The translations under genes were made by a program, and so were the position numbers. From DATJGF01 sp035495315 (lineage in GTDB: Bacteria > Verrucomicrobiota > Verrucomicrobiia > Limisphaerales > UBA8199), in contig DATJGF010000048.1 of the NCBI GenBank assembly GCA_035495315.1, positions 1-47,328 of the forward strand: a stretch of DNA of 47,328 bases, given 5' to 3'. The notes under the pieces are model-generated. The model was not told the origin of the DNA and made no database searches. It saw only the letters and a program-made list of their open reading frames with translations. Numbering within the stretch: the stretch's first letter is position 1; every line of letters begins with the position of its first letter. Shown piece by piece: positions 35,192 to 44,189 of the stretch.

Positions 35192-35495
35192 GGGGGAAGA
35201 TAACCTTAAAATACGGCTGCGCAACACATGATTTGACTTCATCCGGTTTGCCGTTTTTGGCGGGCATCGGACAAAATTGGGCGTCACCCGGGACTACCGA
35301 CGAAATTTCCTAATCCTTTAGAGCAGTTGCGGGTATATTCTCTTACAGCACTATTTGGGAGTAGCGCCATCTCAGGTTGCTGGCTAATATTCGCCTGGCT
35401 TTGGCTGAACGTCGCCGAGGGAAGCTGGAGATCGGAGCCCGTTCACTGGACCTGAGAACCTGAAATTGAAACTGAAACTGAATTATTGAATTGGT

Positions 35496-36560
35496 ATGAC
35501 AACGATAGCACAACTGCTCGGCGATAAAGCCGAATCCCTGCTGAATTTTAGCAATCCCAAGATCTCGAAGGAGCGTTTGCACCTGCCCGGCCCGGACGTC
35601 GTTGACAGGCTTTACGCGGTGTCCGATCGAAACAATCGCGTCCTCTGCAATCTGCAGCGCATGATCGGCCACGGCCGACTGGGCGGCACCGGTTATCTTT
35701 CCATTTTGCCCGTCGACCAGGGCATTGAGCACTCGGCAGGTGCCAGTTTTGCCAAGAACCCGGATTATTTCGATCCGGAGAACATCATCAAGTTGGCGAT
35801 CGAAGGAGGGTGCAACGCGGTGGCTTCCACGTTTGGCGTGCTGGGAGCCGTCGGCCGGAAGTACACCCATAAGATCCCGTTCCTGGTGAAGATTAATCAT
35901 AACGAATTGCTGACTTACCCCAACAAATTCGATCAAATCATGTTTGGTAGCGTCAAGGAAGCCGCCGATATGGGCGCTGCTGCGGTCGGAGCAACCATCT
36001 ACTTTGGGTCGGATCAAAGCGCCCGCCAAATTGTCGAGGTCGCCCAGGCGTTTGCCGCGGCGCACGAAATGGGCCTGGCGACCGTGCTCTGGTGCTACTT
36101 GCGCAATAGCGCCTTCAAAAAGGACAAGGACTATCACGTTTCTGCCGACCTGACGGGGCAAGCCAATCACCTTGGCGTGACGATTCAAGCAGACATCATC
36201 AAGCAGAAACTGCCGGAAAATAACGGTGGCTTCAAGGCGCTCAACACCGGCTCTTCCAGCTACGGAAAACTTGACGAGCGGATTTACACCGAACTGACCA
36301 GCGATCATCCGATTGATCTCTGCCGCTACCAGGTCGCCAACTGTTACATGGGACGTTCCGGGTTGATTAATAGCGGCGGTGAATCCAAGGGTGCTGGTGA
36401 CCTGCAGAACGCCGTCGTCACCGCAGTGATTAATAAGCGGGCCGGCGGCATGGGGCTTATTTCAGGGCGAAAAGCCTTTCAGCGCCCGATGAAAGAAGGC
36501 GTTCAGTTGCTGAACGCCGTTCAGGACATCTACCTAAGCAAAGACATCACCGTAGCTTAG
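35496..36560 (+). CDS. Class I fructose-bisphosphate aldolase (DhnA type)
   Basis: A 354-residue protein with ILPVDQGIEHSAGASFAKNP, IEGGCNAVASTFGVLG, KIPFLVKINHNELL, and GATIYFGSDQS near residue 165. These segments match the archaeal-type class I aldolase (FbaB/DhnA) that forms a Schiff base with a Lys to split fructose 1,6-bisphosphate in glycolysis. The exact Lys was not pinned down. The gene is monocistronic. A TGAAAC-rich short repeat lies just before its ATG. Confidence 0.88.
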   Translation: MTTIAQLLGDKAESLLNFSNPKISKERLHLPGPDVVDRLYAVSDRNNRVLCNLQRMIGHGRLGGTGYLSILPVDQGIEHSAGASFAKNPDYFDPENIIKLAIEGGCNAVASTFGVLGAVGRKYTHKIPFLVKINHNELLTYPNKFDQIMFGSVKEAADMGAAAVGATIYFGSDQSARQIVEVAQAFAAAHEMGLATVLWCYLRNSAFKKDKDYHVSADLTGQANHLGVTIQADIIKQKLPENNGGFKALNTGSSSYGKLDERIYTELTSDHPIDLCRYQVANCYMGRSGLINSGGESKGAGDLQNAVVTAVINKRAGGMGLISGRKAFQRPMKEGVQLLNAVQDIYLSKDITVA

Positions 36561-36605
36561 CGATGTGCGGAACGATCAGATAACCTCGTACTGCCTTAAA
36601 AGTCA

Positions 36606-37319
36606 TTAGGTCGACTCCGGTGTTCCAGACGCCGGAGCCAGGTATTCTTCTTCGAGCGCGGCGAACCAAACTGAACTCAGCCAGCCATTGATATCAGGTG
36701 TATCTTTGATGAACTCAGCCTCACGCCGCATACCGACACGAGCGTAAAGGTTTTGAGCCACCTTATTGCGACTGTCGCACATCGCCGTGACGCGGTGCAG
36801 CTTTATCGCTTCGAAACAGAACCCCAAGATAGCGTCCACAGCTTCCAAGGCGAACCCCTGCTTTTGGAAACTGCGGCTCAACCAGATTTGCAGCATCGCC
36901 TCCCAGGTATTGGCTAAACTCAGTCCGAGATAGCCAATCATCTTTTTGTTTTGCTTGAGTACAATCCCCAGGCAGAACGTTTGCCCGGCGCTCGTCAAGC
37001 GTATCTTCGGATCTTGTTCCAGCCACGCCAAAATCTCCGCCTCCTGCATCGATCTACCGGCGTACTGGAACAACTCCTCGTCGGGCATAAACTCGAGCAG
37101 ATCCTTCCAATCTTCTGCAACCAAGCGGCGCAAACTGAGTTGTGCGGTCTCGATCGGCAGGGGGAGCTTGCGCCCCACCTGTGCCCCCGGTTCAGGCACA
37201 ATGAGATCATTCAGGCAATTAGGGCAGGCGCGCAACTTTGTGCTGTCCTCGCGCGGAAAAGACACTATCTCACCGCAGTGGGGGCACTTGAAGTCGACGA
37301 AATTATCCTCAGAAATCAC
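36606..37319 (-). CDS. GNAT acetyltransferase with N-terminal zinc ribbon
   Basis: A 237-residue protein. Residues ~11-37 form a CPHC...CPNC zinc ribbon. From about residue 60 a GNAT fold of the RimJ/RimL type follows: LSLRRLVAEDWKDLLEFM, GIVLKQNKKMIGYLGL, IWLSRSFQKQGFALEAVDAIL and AMCDSRNKVAQNLYARVGM. RimJ/L-like enzymes acetylate protein N-termini or small amines with acetyl-CoA. The zinc ribbon fusion is unusual. The gene shares an ATGA overlap with the upstream MerR-like gene. Confidence 0.82.
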   Translation of the reverse strand: MISEDNFVDFKCPHCGEIVSFPREDSTKLRACPNCLNDLIVPEPGAQVGRKLPLPIETAQLSLRRLVAEDWKDLLEFMPDEELFQYAGRSMQEAEILAWLEQDPKIRLTSAGQTFCLGIVLKQNKKMIGYLGLSLANTWEAMLQIWLSRSFQKQGFALEAVDAILGFCFEAIKLHRVTAMCDSRNKVAQNLYARVGMRREAEFIKDTPDINGWLSSVWFAALEEEYLAPASGTPEST

Positions 37320-37903
37320 GAACTGCTGCTGGCACTCCAGGTCTGGGACGCCAGCTCGGGTTGTGCGGCTTCCGGTTTCACGCGTGCCAGCGCATCGCGC
37401 GCCAGTTCACCGATGCCGATTAGCGAACCCACATCGCCCCCCTGCACGAGCGTTTCCAGCCAGTCTGTGAACGCCGCTTCGGGATGAGCGCTCGGGTCGG
37501 GCAAAGCCCGCCATCGGCGATTGCCCCAGTCATAATAAAGGCGGTTGAGGTTATAGGCGTAAGGTTTGGGCAAATCCCCCAGGAGCCGGGCGAGCATCGA
37601 GCGATCGCATCCATTCAAAACCAATGAACCGATGAAGCGGAGCTCGGCCTCTTGCGCCTCATCGATGTGGAGCGTGGTTTCCGGTGAGAAACTCAGCCAG
37701 CCTTCCTCGTAGAGTTTCAACACCGCCCAGAAATTCAGCCCGATTTCCTCGCAGATCGCTCGCGGGGTGGCGGGTAACAGCAGTTGTTGTGCGGCGGAGA
37801 CCCGCGCGCTTTGAGGGTTATCATCCTGCAACTGGTAAACCGAAGCAGCCGTTGAAATATCCAGCCCCGTTTGAAATGGGCTTGTCCCAAATGTAGGTTC
37901 CAT
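37316..37903 (-). CDS. MerR-like protein of unknown function
   Basis: A 195-residue protein whose middle (about residues 45-110) reads like a MerR-type helix-turn-helix: AICEEIGLNFWAVLKLYEEG, then AELRFIGSLVLNGCDRSMLARLLGDL. The rest is not recognised. It may be a transcription regulator of the acetyltransferase gene with which it overlaps by 4 bp. The frame extends upstream to 38140 through a repeat element (38014-38156); the ATG at 37903 is taken as the native start. Confidence 0.6.
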   Translation of the reverse strand: MEPTFGTSPFQTGLDISTAASVYQLQDDNPQSARVSAAQQLLLPATPRAICEEIGLNFWAVLKLYEEGWLSFSPETTLHIDEAQEAELRFIGSLVLNGCDRSMLARLLGDLPKPYAYNLNRLYYDWGNRRWRALPDPSAHPEAAFTDWLETLVQGGDVGSLIGIGELARDALARVKPEAAQPELASQTWSASSSS

Positions 37904-38013
37904 ACGCGCCAGAAACAAAAAGAATGCCGCTCCGATACGTCGCGGTGTTGCTGTGGACAATACTCTTTGGCTACCGAAAGGGAAGAGAAAAAAAGAGAGC
38001 GGCGGCGGCAGGA

Positions 38014-38156
38014 CGATTAAAAGTGGATGCGAATGCGCTTTTGCTGCCCGTTGCTTCATCTCATTAACACCTCCATTTATGGAGGTGTACCAGGTCCTCG
38101 GTGGATCGAACCCTTTCAATTGAAAAGGGTTTGTCGCCACCGCCCACTTTTAATCG
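38014..38156 (-). mobile_element. ~140-bp inverted-repeat element, copy 2
   Basis: Bounded by CGATTAAAAGTGG (38014-38026) and CCACTTTTAATCG (38144-38156). It differs from copy 1 (23091-23227) mainly by a 6-bp insertion that lengthens the CCCTTT/AAAGGG hairpin and leaves the reading frame unchanged. As in copy 1, GGAGGTG and an ATG face the downstream gene in frame. Confidence 0.8.
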
Positions 38157-38182
38157 CACTCGCGGCGGCGGACTCCACTCAA

Positions 38183-40276
38183 TTATTGATGGGTCGGTTG
38201 GCCGGTTGGGGCGGTAGCTGATGCAGATGCTGCGTCGGCTGTTTGAGGAGTCGCCTGCCCGCCCGTCTCTTTAAGCACAAACGCCATCAATCGCCGAATG
38301 CGCACGCAGCCGACGAGTTTTCGGCTGCCTTTCTTATCAACCACTGGGAGGCTCTTGAGACGGTATTCGCGGATGACGTCCGCGGCGACGGCGCAGTTAT
38401 CCTCAAGCGATATCGCGACTGGTTCTTTGGTCATAAAGTCTTTCAAGACGGCGATGCCATCCGATCGGTTGACCCCCCCACGCAGCAGGTCGGTAATGGT
38501 CACCACACCCTCAAGCATCTGACCATCTGTGGAAACATAAAAGAATTCATTACCATGTTCGACAAATGCCTGACTGACTTGACGAAGTGTCGCGTCGGGT
38601 TTCAACAAGGGCTGGGGCACCGGTTCAACCAACTGCTGAATCGGACTGCGATGAAGCAACTCGTAAATGTGCGGCCTGCCTTTCCAGGCATCCATCGTAC
38701 GCCGGTTCAGGGTTTGGGCTAGCGCATCCCGAAACGGCGCCAGGGCCCCGGACACCTGGGTAAAAACGTTCCGGCCCATTACCAATACTTCGACTGCGGT
38801 TCGGGCGCGCACGGACATGACCCGAGGGCGGTTGTCAACCAGGGCTCTTTCGCCGAAAAAGGATCCTGGCCCCAGTACCGCGACGACATCTTCCCCGGTT
38901 CCATCGGTCGCTCGCAGGATCTCGACCTCGCCCTTTTCCAGCACATAAAAATTCGTCGGAGCTTCGCCTTTGTGAAAAATGAATTCGCCCTCGTTGTAAT
39001 GGGCGTGAGAAACCCGTTCGGTCTGTTCGGTGCGAATGTAGGTCAGGTCGCGAGGGAAGACCAGCAACCAGGCCCAATCAAATCCGACCTGGAGTCGATG
39101 TCCGAGCGAGGGCAATTTGAATAGATAAATCCCGCGCCAGGCGAACCAGGCTAGAAAGCCTGATAAATGGAAGCCAAACAGATCGGCTACCGCGGAGTGG
39201 CCGCCAATTGAACAAAGTTCTCCGAGTTGCTTGAAACGGAAGGGCTTGGTGGGTTGTTGCTTGAGCAGCCGAATAATGTTATTGGCGCACTGCCGGCCCT
39301 GGCGTTCGGCGAACTGGCCAGTCGTGGGACAAGGTTGTCCGTTATAGGAATTCACAATCCAGGCGCAATCGCCGATAGCCCATACATTGGACTGCCCCTT
39401 TACACGCATGTCGGGTTCAGTCGCCATGCGCGCTTTCTCCTTCGGCAGGCTGAGACTCTCGACCACCGGCACACACGAACTGCCAATGGTGCAGACGATT
39501 GTCCCACCGCGAATGAATTGAGCACCTTGCAGCCCGACTCCTTCAGGTGTGGCTGAGGTCACCCGGGCATTCAGGATGAACTCAACCCCCGCGCGTTCCA
39601 TTTTTCTTCGAGCAAATTGCCGCAGCCCTGGACTGATCTCCGGCAGTATTTCGTCATGAGCGTGGATGAGGATCACTTTGACATCGCTCTTGGTCCAGTT
39701 GTGAAAATAGCGAGCGCTGTCCCGCAACAGGTCATTTATTTCGCCCGCCGACTCCACACCGCTGTAGCCTCCGCCTACGACCACCACGGTTAGGCGCCAG
39801 CAACGGCGTTCCACCGCGGTCGACACTTCTGCTTGCTCCATTTGGCCCATCAAATGTGAGCGCAGCCTATAGGCATCGGCAAGTGTCTTGAGCGGAAAGG
39901 CATGGTCGGCCATGCCTGGCACGACGTTGAGATTGGTTGCATTCCCGCAGGCAATCACCAAATGGTCGTAGCTCATTCGGCTCCACTGACTATCAGCGGC
40001 CTGGTATTCAATCTGGCGATTTGCCGCATCGATGCCCCGGACCTCTTCTGTGCGGCAGTAGACGCGCGGGAGCAATTGGCGCAACGGCACGATGCAATCC
40101 AACGGATTGAGCGAGGAACCGACCACCTCCGCCAGCAAGGGGCTGAACACCAGATGATTTTGGCGATCGAACAGAACCACTTCCGCCTCTTCCGAAGTTA
40201 ACCCGCGCGTCAGCGTTTGCGCGCACTTTACCCCTCCGAAACCCCCTCCGATAATGATAATGCGTGCCCGGCTCAT
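38183..40276 (-). CDS. NDH-2-like FAD oxidoreductase fused to cNMP-binding and CBS domains
   Basis: A 697-residue protein. The FAD domain opens with ARIIIIGGGFGGVKCAQTL; a second dinucleotide site TVVVVGGGYSGVESAGEI lies near residue 165; NVWAIGDCAWI binds FAD. Residues ~355-420 have the hydrophobic tail of type II NADH dehydrogenases (FHLSGFLAWFAWRGIYLFKL). A cyclic-nucleotide-binding domain (~425-545) has EGEFIFHKGEAPTNFYVLEKG and GSFFGERALVDNRPR. Two CBS domains follow (~565-670). NDH-2 moves electrons from NADH to quinone without pumping protons; the added domains suggest nucleotide control of activity. The gene starts 15 bp after a HAD hydrolase gene on the same strand. Confidence 0.85.
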   Translation of the reverse strand: MSRARIIIIGGGFGGVKCAQTLTRGLTSEEAEVVLFDRQNHLVFSPLLAEVVGSSLNPLDCIVPLRQLLPRVYCRTEEVRGIDAANRQIEYQAADSQWSRMSYDHLVIACGNATNLNVVPGMADHAFPLKTLADAYRLRSHLMGQMEQAEVSTAVERRCWRLTVVVVGGGYSGVESAGEINDLLRDSARYFHNWTKSDVKVILIHAHDEILPEISPGLRQFARRKMERAGVEFILNARVTSATPEGVGLQGAQFIRGGTIVCTIGSSCVPVVESLSLPKEKARMATEPDMRVKGQSNVWAIGDCAWIVNSYNGQPCPTTGQFAERQGRQCANNIIRLLKQQPTKPFRFKQLGELCSIGGHSAVADLFGFHLSGFLAWFAWRGIYLFKLPSLGHRLQVGFDWAWLLVFPRDLTYIRTEQTERVSHAHYNEGEFIFHKGEAPTNFYVLEKGEVEILRATDGTGEDVVAVLGPGSFFGERALVDNRPRVMSVRARTAVEVLVMGRNVFTQVSGALAPFRDALAQTLNRRTMDAWKGRPHIYELLHRSPIQQLVEPVPQPLLKPDATLRQVSQAFVEHGNEFFYVSTDGQMLEGVVTITDLLRGGVNRSDGIAVLKDFMTKEPVAISLEDNCAVAADVIREYRLKSLPVVDKKGSRKLVGCVRIRRLMAFVLKETGGQATPQTADAASASATAPTGQPTHQ

Positions 40277-40291
40277 ATCTGGGCGAAACCT

Positions 40292-40984
40292 TCAGCCTCT
40301 TCGCGCGGCAGCCACCAGCTTTTCTGTCTCATACCCTAACAAATCACCGATTCGCTCAATCGTCACGTCCGCGGCGGGATATTTTCCAACAGTTTCCGGG
40401 TCGAAAGCATAGTGGCCTTGCCGAACAAATACCGTGGTGATGCGGGTACGCCAGATTTCTTTTACCGCAGTCAGGATGCGCAGCTTATCGTCGACCAGCA
40501 CGTAATGCTCCGCGGGAAAACGGCGGCTGACATCATCCAGCTCCTTCTCCTTGTGGACGTAGATTAGAACCCGTCCCTCGACGGCTTCAGACAAGCCGGA
40601 GCGATCCGCTTTGCGGGGCTGGAAGACTACGTCGCCATCGGTCAAAAGTACTACTGGAGCCAGTTTGGAGAAACGCTCCAATACATCCAGCGAATTGGGG
40701 AACAGTCGATTGGCGAATGGATATTCGATCAGAAACCGCGATACGGTGAGTAAGCGCATCTCCTCGGGGTGCTCTCGCCGGTATTGTTGGAGCGCACCAA
40801 GGTAATCGGCATACCCAAGTTCAGTCCGCAACTGCTCGAAGATCGCCCAATATCGTCCTGCTGGGTCGACGCCCACTTCGCGTTCCAGGTAGCGTCGCAA
40901 ATCATCGGTCACCCGGTCGTTATCCAGCAGGGTATTATCAATATCGAAAAGGAAAACGGTTGCTGCTGGAGGCGAGTTTGCCAT
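40292..40984 (-). CDS. HAD-superfamily hydrolase
   Basis: A 230-residue enzyme with all four HAD motifs: FDIDNTLLD (nucleophile Asp, residues ~13-21), LLTDGD (motif II), KADRSGL (motif III Lys region) and VLVDDK (motif IV). The helical cap lies between motifs I and II. It is probably a small-molecule phosphatase; substrate unknown. It is upstream of and probably cotranscribed with the NDH-2-like gene. Confidence 0.82.
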   Translation of the reverse strand: MANSPPAATVFLFDIDNTLLDNDRVTDDLRRYLEREVGVDPAGRYWAIFEQLRTELGYADYLGALQQYRREHPEEMRLLTVSRFLIEYPFANRLFPNSLDVLERFSKLAPVVLLTDGDVVFQPRKADRSGLSEAVEGRVLIYVHKEKELDDVSRRFPAEHYVLVDDKLRILTAVKEIWRTRITTVFVRQGHYAFDPETVGKYPAADVTIERIGDLLGYETEKLVAAARRG

Positions 40985-41030
40985 TCAAGGGCTCCTCGTT
41001 TTCAGAGCCGGCCCTAAAACAAAGGTCTGG

Positions 41031-41903
41031 TTACTGTTTCAGATACTTGGGCCAGTCACGATACTTATAGCGCTGTTCGACCCAGTTAAAATCGCGGTCC
41101 ACCGGCGTGTTCTTAGCCCAATAGAACGGGGTGTCACTTCCAGACTGAGCCGCAGCCGCAGCTTTGATCGTCGTGGCTTCCAGCCATTTGTGAGCCTCGA
41201 TATGGCCGTCCGCCATAGAGACGGAACTGGCGCCATTGTGGAAAATGGCGACCGAATCCACCCAGCCGTGGCTATCCGCGTTAAAGGCCCAAGTCCCCAA
41301 ATTATAATTGCGAGAATCCGCCTCCTCTACAAACACCATGGTCTTGGCCGGTTCAGGCACCCCCGTCTGTTTAACAATCGCGGCCAGATTCCACTGGTTT
41401 CCATTCATGCCATCGGCTTTGGAGTAGCTGTCGTAAGCCCAATGGTTACCCACAGGACGTCGGAATCGCAGGTCCCCGGGACAATGATAGGAGCCTGGAT
41501 TAGCGTCGTACTTCCAAAGCGGACCGTGGCTGAACCCTTTTGTGATGCGATTAATGGCTTCGGTAACAGTGATGCCGACGGTAATTCCCGGATTCGGGGG
41601 CTCCCAATAACCCCCGCCGAACAAGTCGACTCCATAATAGTTGGTCGAGGGCGGCATCACATCGTTGCTATCGGTCGCATACATGAAGAACGCCAGCATG
41701 AGCTGCTTCTCGTTGCTGAGGCAATAGGCACCGGTCGCCTTCATTTTTGCTTTGTTCAGTGCCGGCAGCAGCAGCGCCGCCAGAATCGCAATGATGGCAA
41801 TCACCACCAGCAGTTCAATTAGGGTAAAGCCTTTGCTCGCGCGTAACGAAGACTGGCGGATGCGCGAAAGGCGCCGCGGAAGCACCAAGTCATTTGTTTT
41901 CAT
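41031..41903 (-). CDS. Pseudopilin-like protein (DUF1559-like)
   Basis: A 290-residue protein with a basic leader and the class III cleavage site SKG|FTLIELLVVIAIIAIL (Gly25/Phe26, Glu at +5). The C-terminal half has VSMADGHIEAHKW, the H-X9-DG-type motif with IFHNGASS upstream. Same family as 3842-4699. The ATG at 41903 gives a normal leader; an upstream ATG at 41951 is possible. Confidence 0.88.
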   Translation of the reverse strand: MKTNDLVLPRRLSRIRQSSLRASKGFTLIELLVVIAIIAILAALLLPALNKAKMKATGAYCLSNEKQLMLAFFMYATDSNDVMPPSTNYYGVDLFGGGYWEPPNPGITVGITVTEAINRITKGFSHGPLWKYDANPGSYHCPGDLRFRRPVGNHWAYDSYSKADGMNGNQWNLAAIVKQTGVPEPAKTMVFVEEADSRNYNLGTWAFNADSHGWVDSVAIFHNGASSVSMADGHIEAHKWLEATTIKAAAAAQSGSDTPFYWAKNTPVDRDFNWVEQRYKYRDWPKYLKQ

Positions 41904-42016
41904 GGCTCGCTTTCGATGAATAGAGAATGGGTCGCTGGCATTGTTGAACACGATAGGAGATTTGTCAATGCGTCAAGAGCCGAGGACTGCCGGGGGTGTA
42001 TTCCGACACTGCCCCC

Positions 42017-42130
42017 GGAGCGCGAGCCGTCCCTGGCTCGCAGCAACCAGGCACCAGTAGCTGACGTTGAAACACCTTCCGACCCTCGGTGCTTTCGAGC
42101 CCGCTGCGAGCCAGGGACAGCTCGCGCTCC
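42017..42130. repeat. Inverted repeat hairpin element
   Basis: The arm GGAGCGCGAGCCGTCCCTGG... (42017-42044) is matched by its near-perfect inverse (42103-42130), with ~58 bp between them. It lies in the 985-bp gap between the pseudopilin and the FemAB-like gene and resembles REP-type elements. Confidence 0.7.
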
Positions 42131-42262
42131 GCTAACAGCCTCGTCTCTCATGGGGCAGTATTCGAAGGCACCCAGCTGCCGAGGGCGCGCCAAATTCCAA
42201 TGGTAGACCGTCTCATAACTTTGGAGAGGTCGATGTCCACGAGCCAGCCCAGTCGCTGCTGT

Positions 42263-42699
42263 GGGCATCTCAATTTTTGAGAACCTGACCGAGCCGTAGA
42301 TGATTGAATGTGCTGCTCTCATTAACACCCCGCTTCAGCGGGGTGAAGACAGCGAACACCGACCGGAACCGCTAAAGTTAGTGGTTTTCCATGCGTCGTA
42401 GAAACCGCTGCATGAAGCGGTTGGATGGCCCAGCACATAGAAGTCACCCCCGCTGAAGCCCAATCCATGCAGTTGCCGTTATATCTGCTCTCATTAACCC
42501 CCAGCTTTCAGCTGGGGGATGGGCTGCGAAAGTGATCGGAACCGCTTCAACGGTTTAGGGTGCCTGTCTTAACTGTGCACCGGGAAAACCGCTGAATGAA
42601 GCGCTTGGAAGGCCCAGCACATAGCTTCACCCCGCTGAAGCTGAACCGGGGGTGTTAATGAGAGCCGACGAACAGGTGAACAAAAATTGAGATGCGCCC
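42263..42699 (+). mobile_element. ~438-bp structured dimer element, copy 1
   Basis: The ends are inverted repeats of the form GCATCTCAATTTTTG. The interior is a diverged tandem dimer: unit 1 (42313-42484) and unit 2 (42485-42668) both start CTGCTCTCATTAAC and both contain GCCCAGCACATAG. Each unit is a chain of hairpins such as ACCCCGC/GCGGGGT, CCCCCAGCT/AGCTGGGGG and AACCGCT/AGCGGTT. No protein is encoded. Copy 2 lies at 46802-47240. Confidence 0.8.
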
Positions 42700-42726
42700 C
42701 TCGCTGCTTTTTTGTGACTTTTAGCA

Positions 42727-42754
42727 TTGACAAATTCCTAACTTGTTGTAGAAA
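42727..42754 (+). promoter_or_regulatory. Candidate sigma-70 promoter for the FemAB-like gene
   Basis: TTGACA (42727-42732) and TAGAAA (42749-42754) are separated by 16 bp in an AT-rich stretch just right of the structured element. The distance to the chosen start at 42889 is long (135 bp), so this is weak. Confidence 0.35.
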
Positions 42755-42888
42755 AAAAGCGCTAATTCCAGGTGTGCGGCTTCTGTCGCACTGTCCTGAC
42801 AAGGACTAAACTCCAGCCTCATAAATTCGATCTTTTGCTTGGGTCGCCGAAGATCTCTATTCGAGGAGGCAATGCGGGCAACGAAAGC

Positions 42889-43935
42889 ATGAATTTACAA
42901 ACGGATGTCGGCAAAACGGTACCGGTTCGTCTGCCGGCGGGCCATCCGCGGGCGTTTTCTGTGGAGCGCTATACCGCTTCGCGAAAGCGAGAGTGGGATG
43001 CGTTTATTAGCCACGCGAAAAACGCCACGTTCCTCTTTCGCCGGGATTACATGGAGTACCATAGCGAACGGTTCACCGATTTTTCCCTCATGGTGAATTG
43101 TGGTAACAAGCTGGTGGCAGTGTTGCCTGCCAATTTGTGCGCTCCCGGGACAGTAATCAGTCACGGTGGTTTAACCTACGGGGGACTGGTTTTGGCTCGC
43201 TCAGCCGTGTTGGAGGACGTCCTGGAGATTCTCTACGCGATCTTGTCCTACCTGCATGATCAACGCATCGGGCGCCTGCTTTATAAACGCATACCCAGCT
43301 TTTATAATACGGTGCCCGATGACGACATTCTCTATGGCTTCTTCCTGCTCGGCGCGCGCCTCTACCGGCGTGACTGTGCCCTGGTGATAAACCAATCAGA
43401 CCGGCTCGAGTTCAGCAAATGCCGCAAGCGCTGGATCAATAAGGGGCGGCGTTTCGGCGTCCAGTTGGCTCAAGCCAACAGCTTTGCTCCATTTTGGGAA
43501 CAAGTGCTTATCCCGCGCCTGGCCAACCGTTATCACGTGCAGCCGACACACACGGCCGGTGAAATCACGCTGCTCGCGCTGCGTTTTCCGCAGAATATCA
43601 AACAGTTTTGCGCCTATCATGAGGGTGACATCGTTGCCGGCGCGACTATCTACGAAACTCCCACCGTAGCGCATACCCAGTATATCGCTGTCAGTGATCA
43701 CGGAGGAAAAATTGGCGCACTCGATTATCTCTTTAGTTGGCTCATTGAAGACCGGTACCGAACGAAGCGTTTTTTTGATTTCGGGATTTGCAATGAGCGC
43801 GACGGCCACTTCCTCAATCACGGGCTGCTCCACTGGAAGCAAGGCTTCGCCGCCCGTTGCTATGGCCACGACTTTTACGAGGTCCGCCCCGAGAATTATC
43901 CCGAACTGGCACCCGCCCTGCAAAACCGCATCTAG
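42889..43935 (+). CDS. FemAB/GNAT-like acyltransferase
   Basis: A 348-residue protein with the layout of the FemAB-like GNAT proteins: FISHAKNATFLFRRDYMEYH near residue 39, VAVLPANLC, SHGGLTYGGLVL, a central helical part, then GDIVAGATIYETPTVAHTQYIAVSDHG and a C-terminal GALDYLFSWLIEDRYRTKRF that matches the GNAT acceptor-binding region. Members transfer amino-acyl or acyl groups in cell wall or exopolysaccharide pathways; the substrate is unknown. A GTG at 42772 would extend the frame upstream; the ATG at 42889 was chosen as the first good start. Confidence 0.75.
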   Translation: MNLQTDVGKTVPVRLPAGHPRAFSVERYTASRKREWDAFISHAKNATFLFRRDYMEYHSERFTDFSLMVNCGNKLVAVLPANLCAPGTVISHGGLTYGGLVLARSAVLEDVLEILYAILSYLHDQRIGRLLYKRIPSFYNTVPDDDILYGFFLLGARLYRRDCALVINQSDRLEFSKCRKRWINKGRRFGVQLAQANSFAPFWEQVLIPRLANRYHVQPTHTAGEITLLALRFPQNIKQFCAYHEGDIVAGATIYETPTVAHTQYIAVSDHGGKIGALDYLFSWLIEDRYRTKRFFDFGICNERDGHFLNHGLLHWKQGFAARCYGHDFYEVRPENYPELAPALQNRI

Positions 43936-43936
43936 A

Positions 43937-44180
43937 GCGGTTCAAACTAAACTGTAGCCGACTTGTGCGCAGGAATCGTGTCTCCTCTCCTCCTCTGCAG
44001 GAGACGGCAGGGGAGAGAAGTCGCCGAAAGGAAGACCGGTTCGCTCTTTGAACCCACTTGAACCGCGGACGCGCTCAGCGTCTTCTCCCTCTCCTCCACC
44101 GGAGGAGAGGGCAGGGGAGAGGAGGCCTTTTCACGCTGAGGTTCATGGAGAGGAGGCCACACTTTCTCTGAAATCGCTTA
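43937..44180. repeat. ~240-bp C/T-rich hairpin element, copy 2
   Basis: It begins GCGGTTCAAACTAAACTGTA 2 bp after the FemAB-like stop codon and holds two CCCTCTCCTCC...GGAGGAGAGGGCAGGGGAGAG hairpins. It is related to 31736-31925 and separates two convergent genes. Confidence 0.7.
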
Positions 44181-44189
44181 TAAGGTCGC

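Noticed and set aside
42263..42699. CRISPR array
   Set aside because: The repeats are hairpins of differing sequence with no regular spacers, and no cas genes are present.
42569..42802. Minus-strand open frame in the first structured element
   Set aside because: It reads through hairpin repeats, has no protein-like features, and its counterpart at 47089-47319 is the same artefact.
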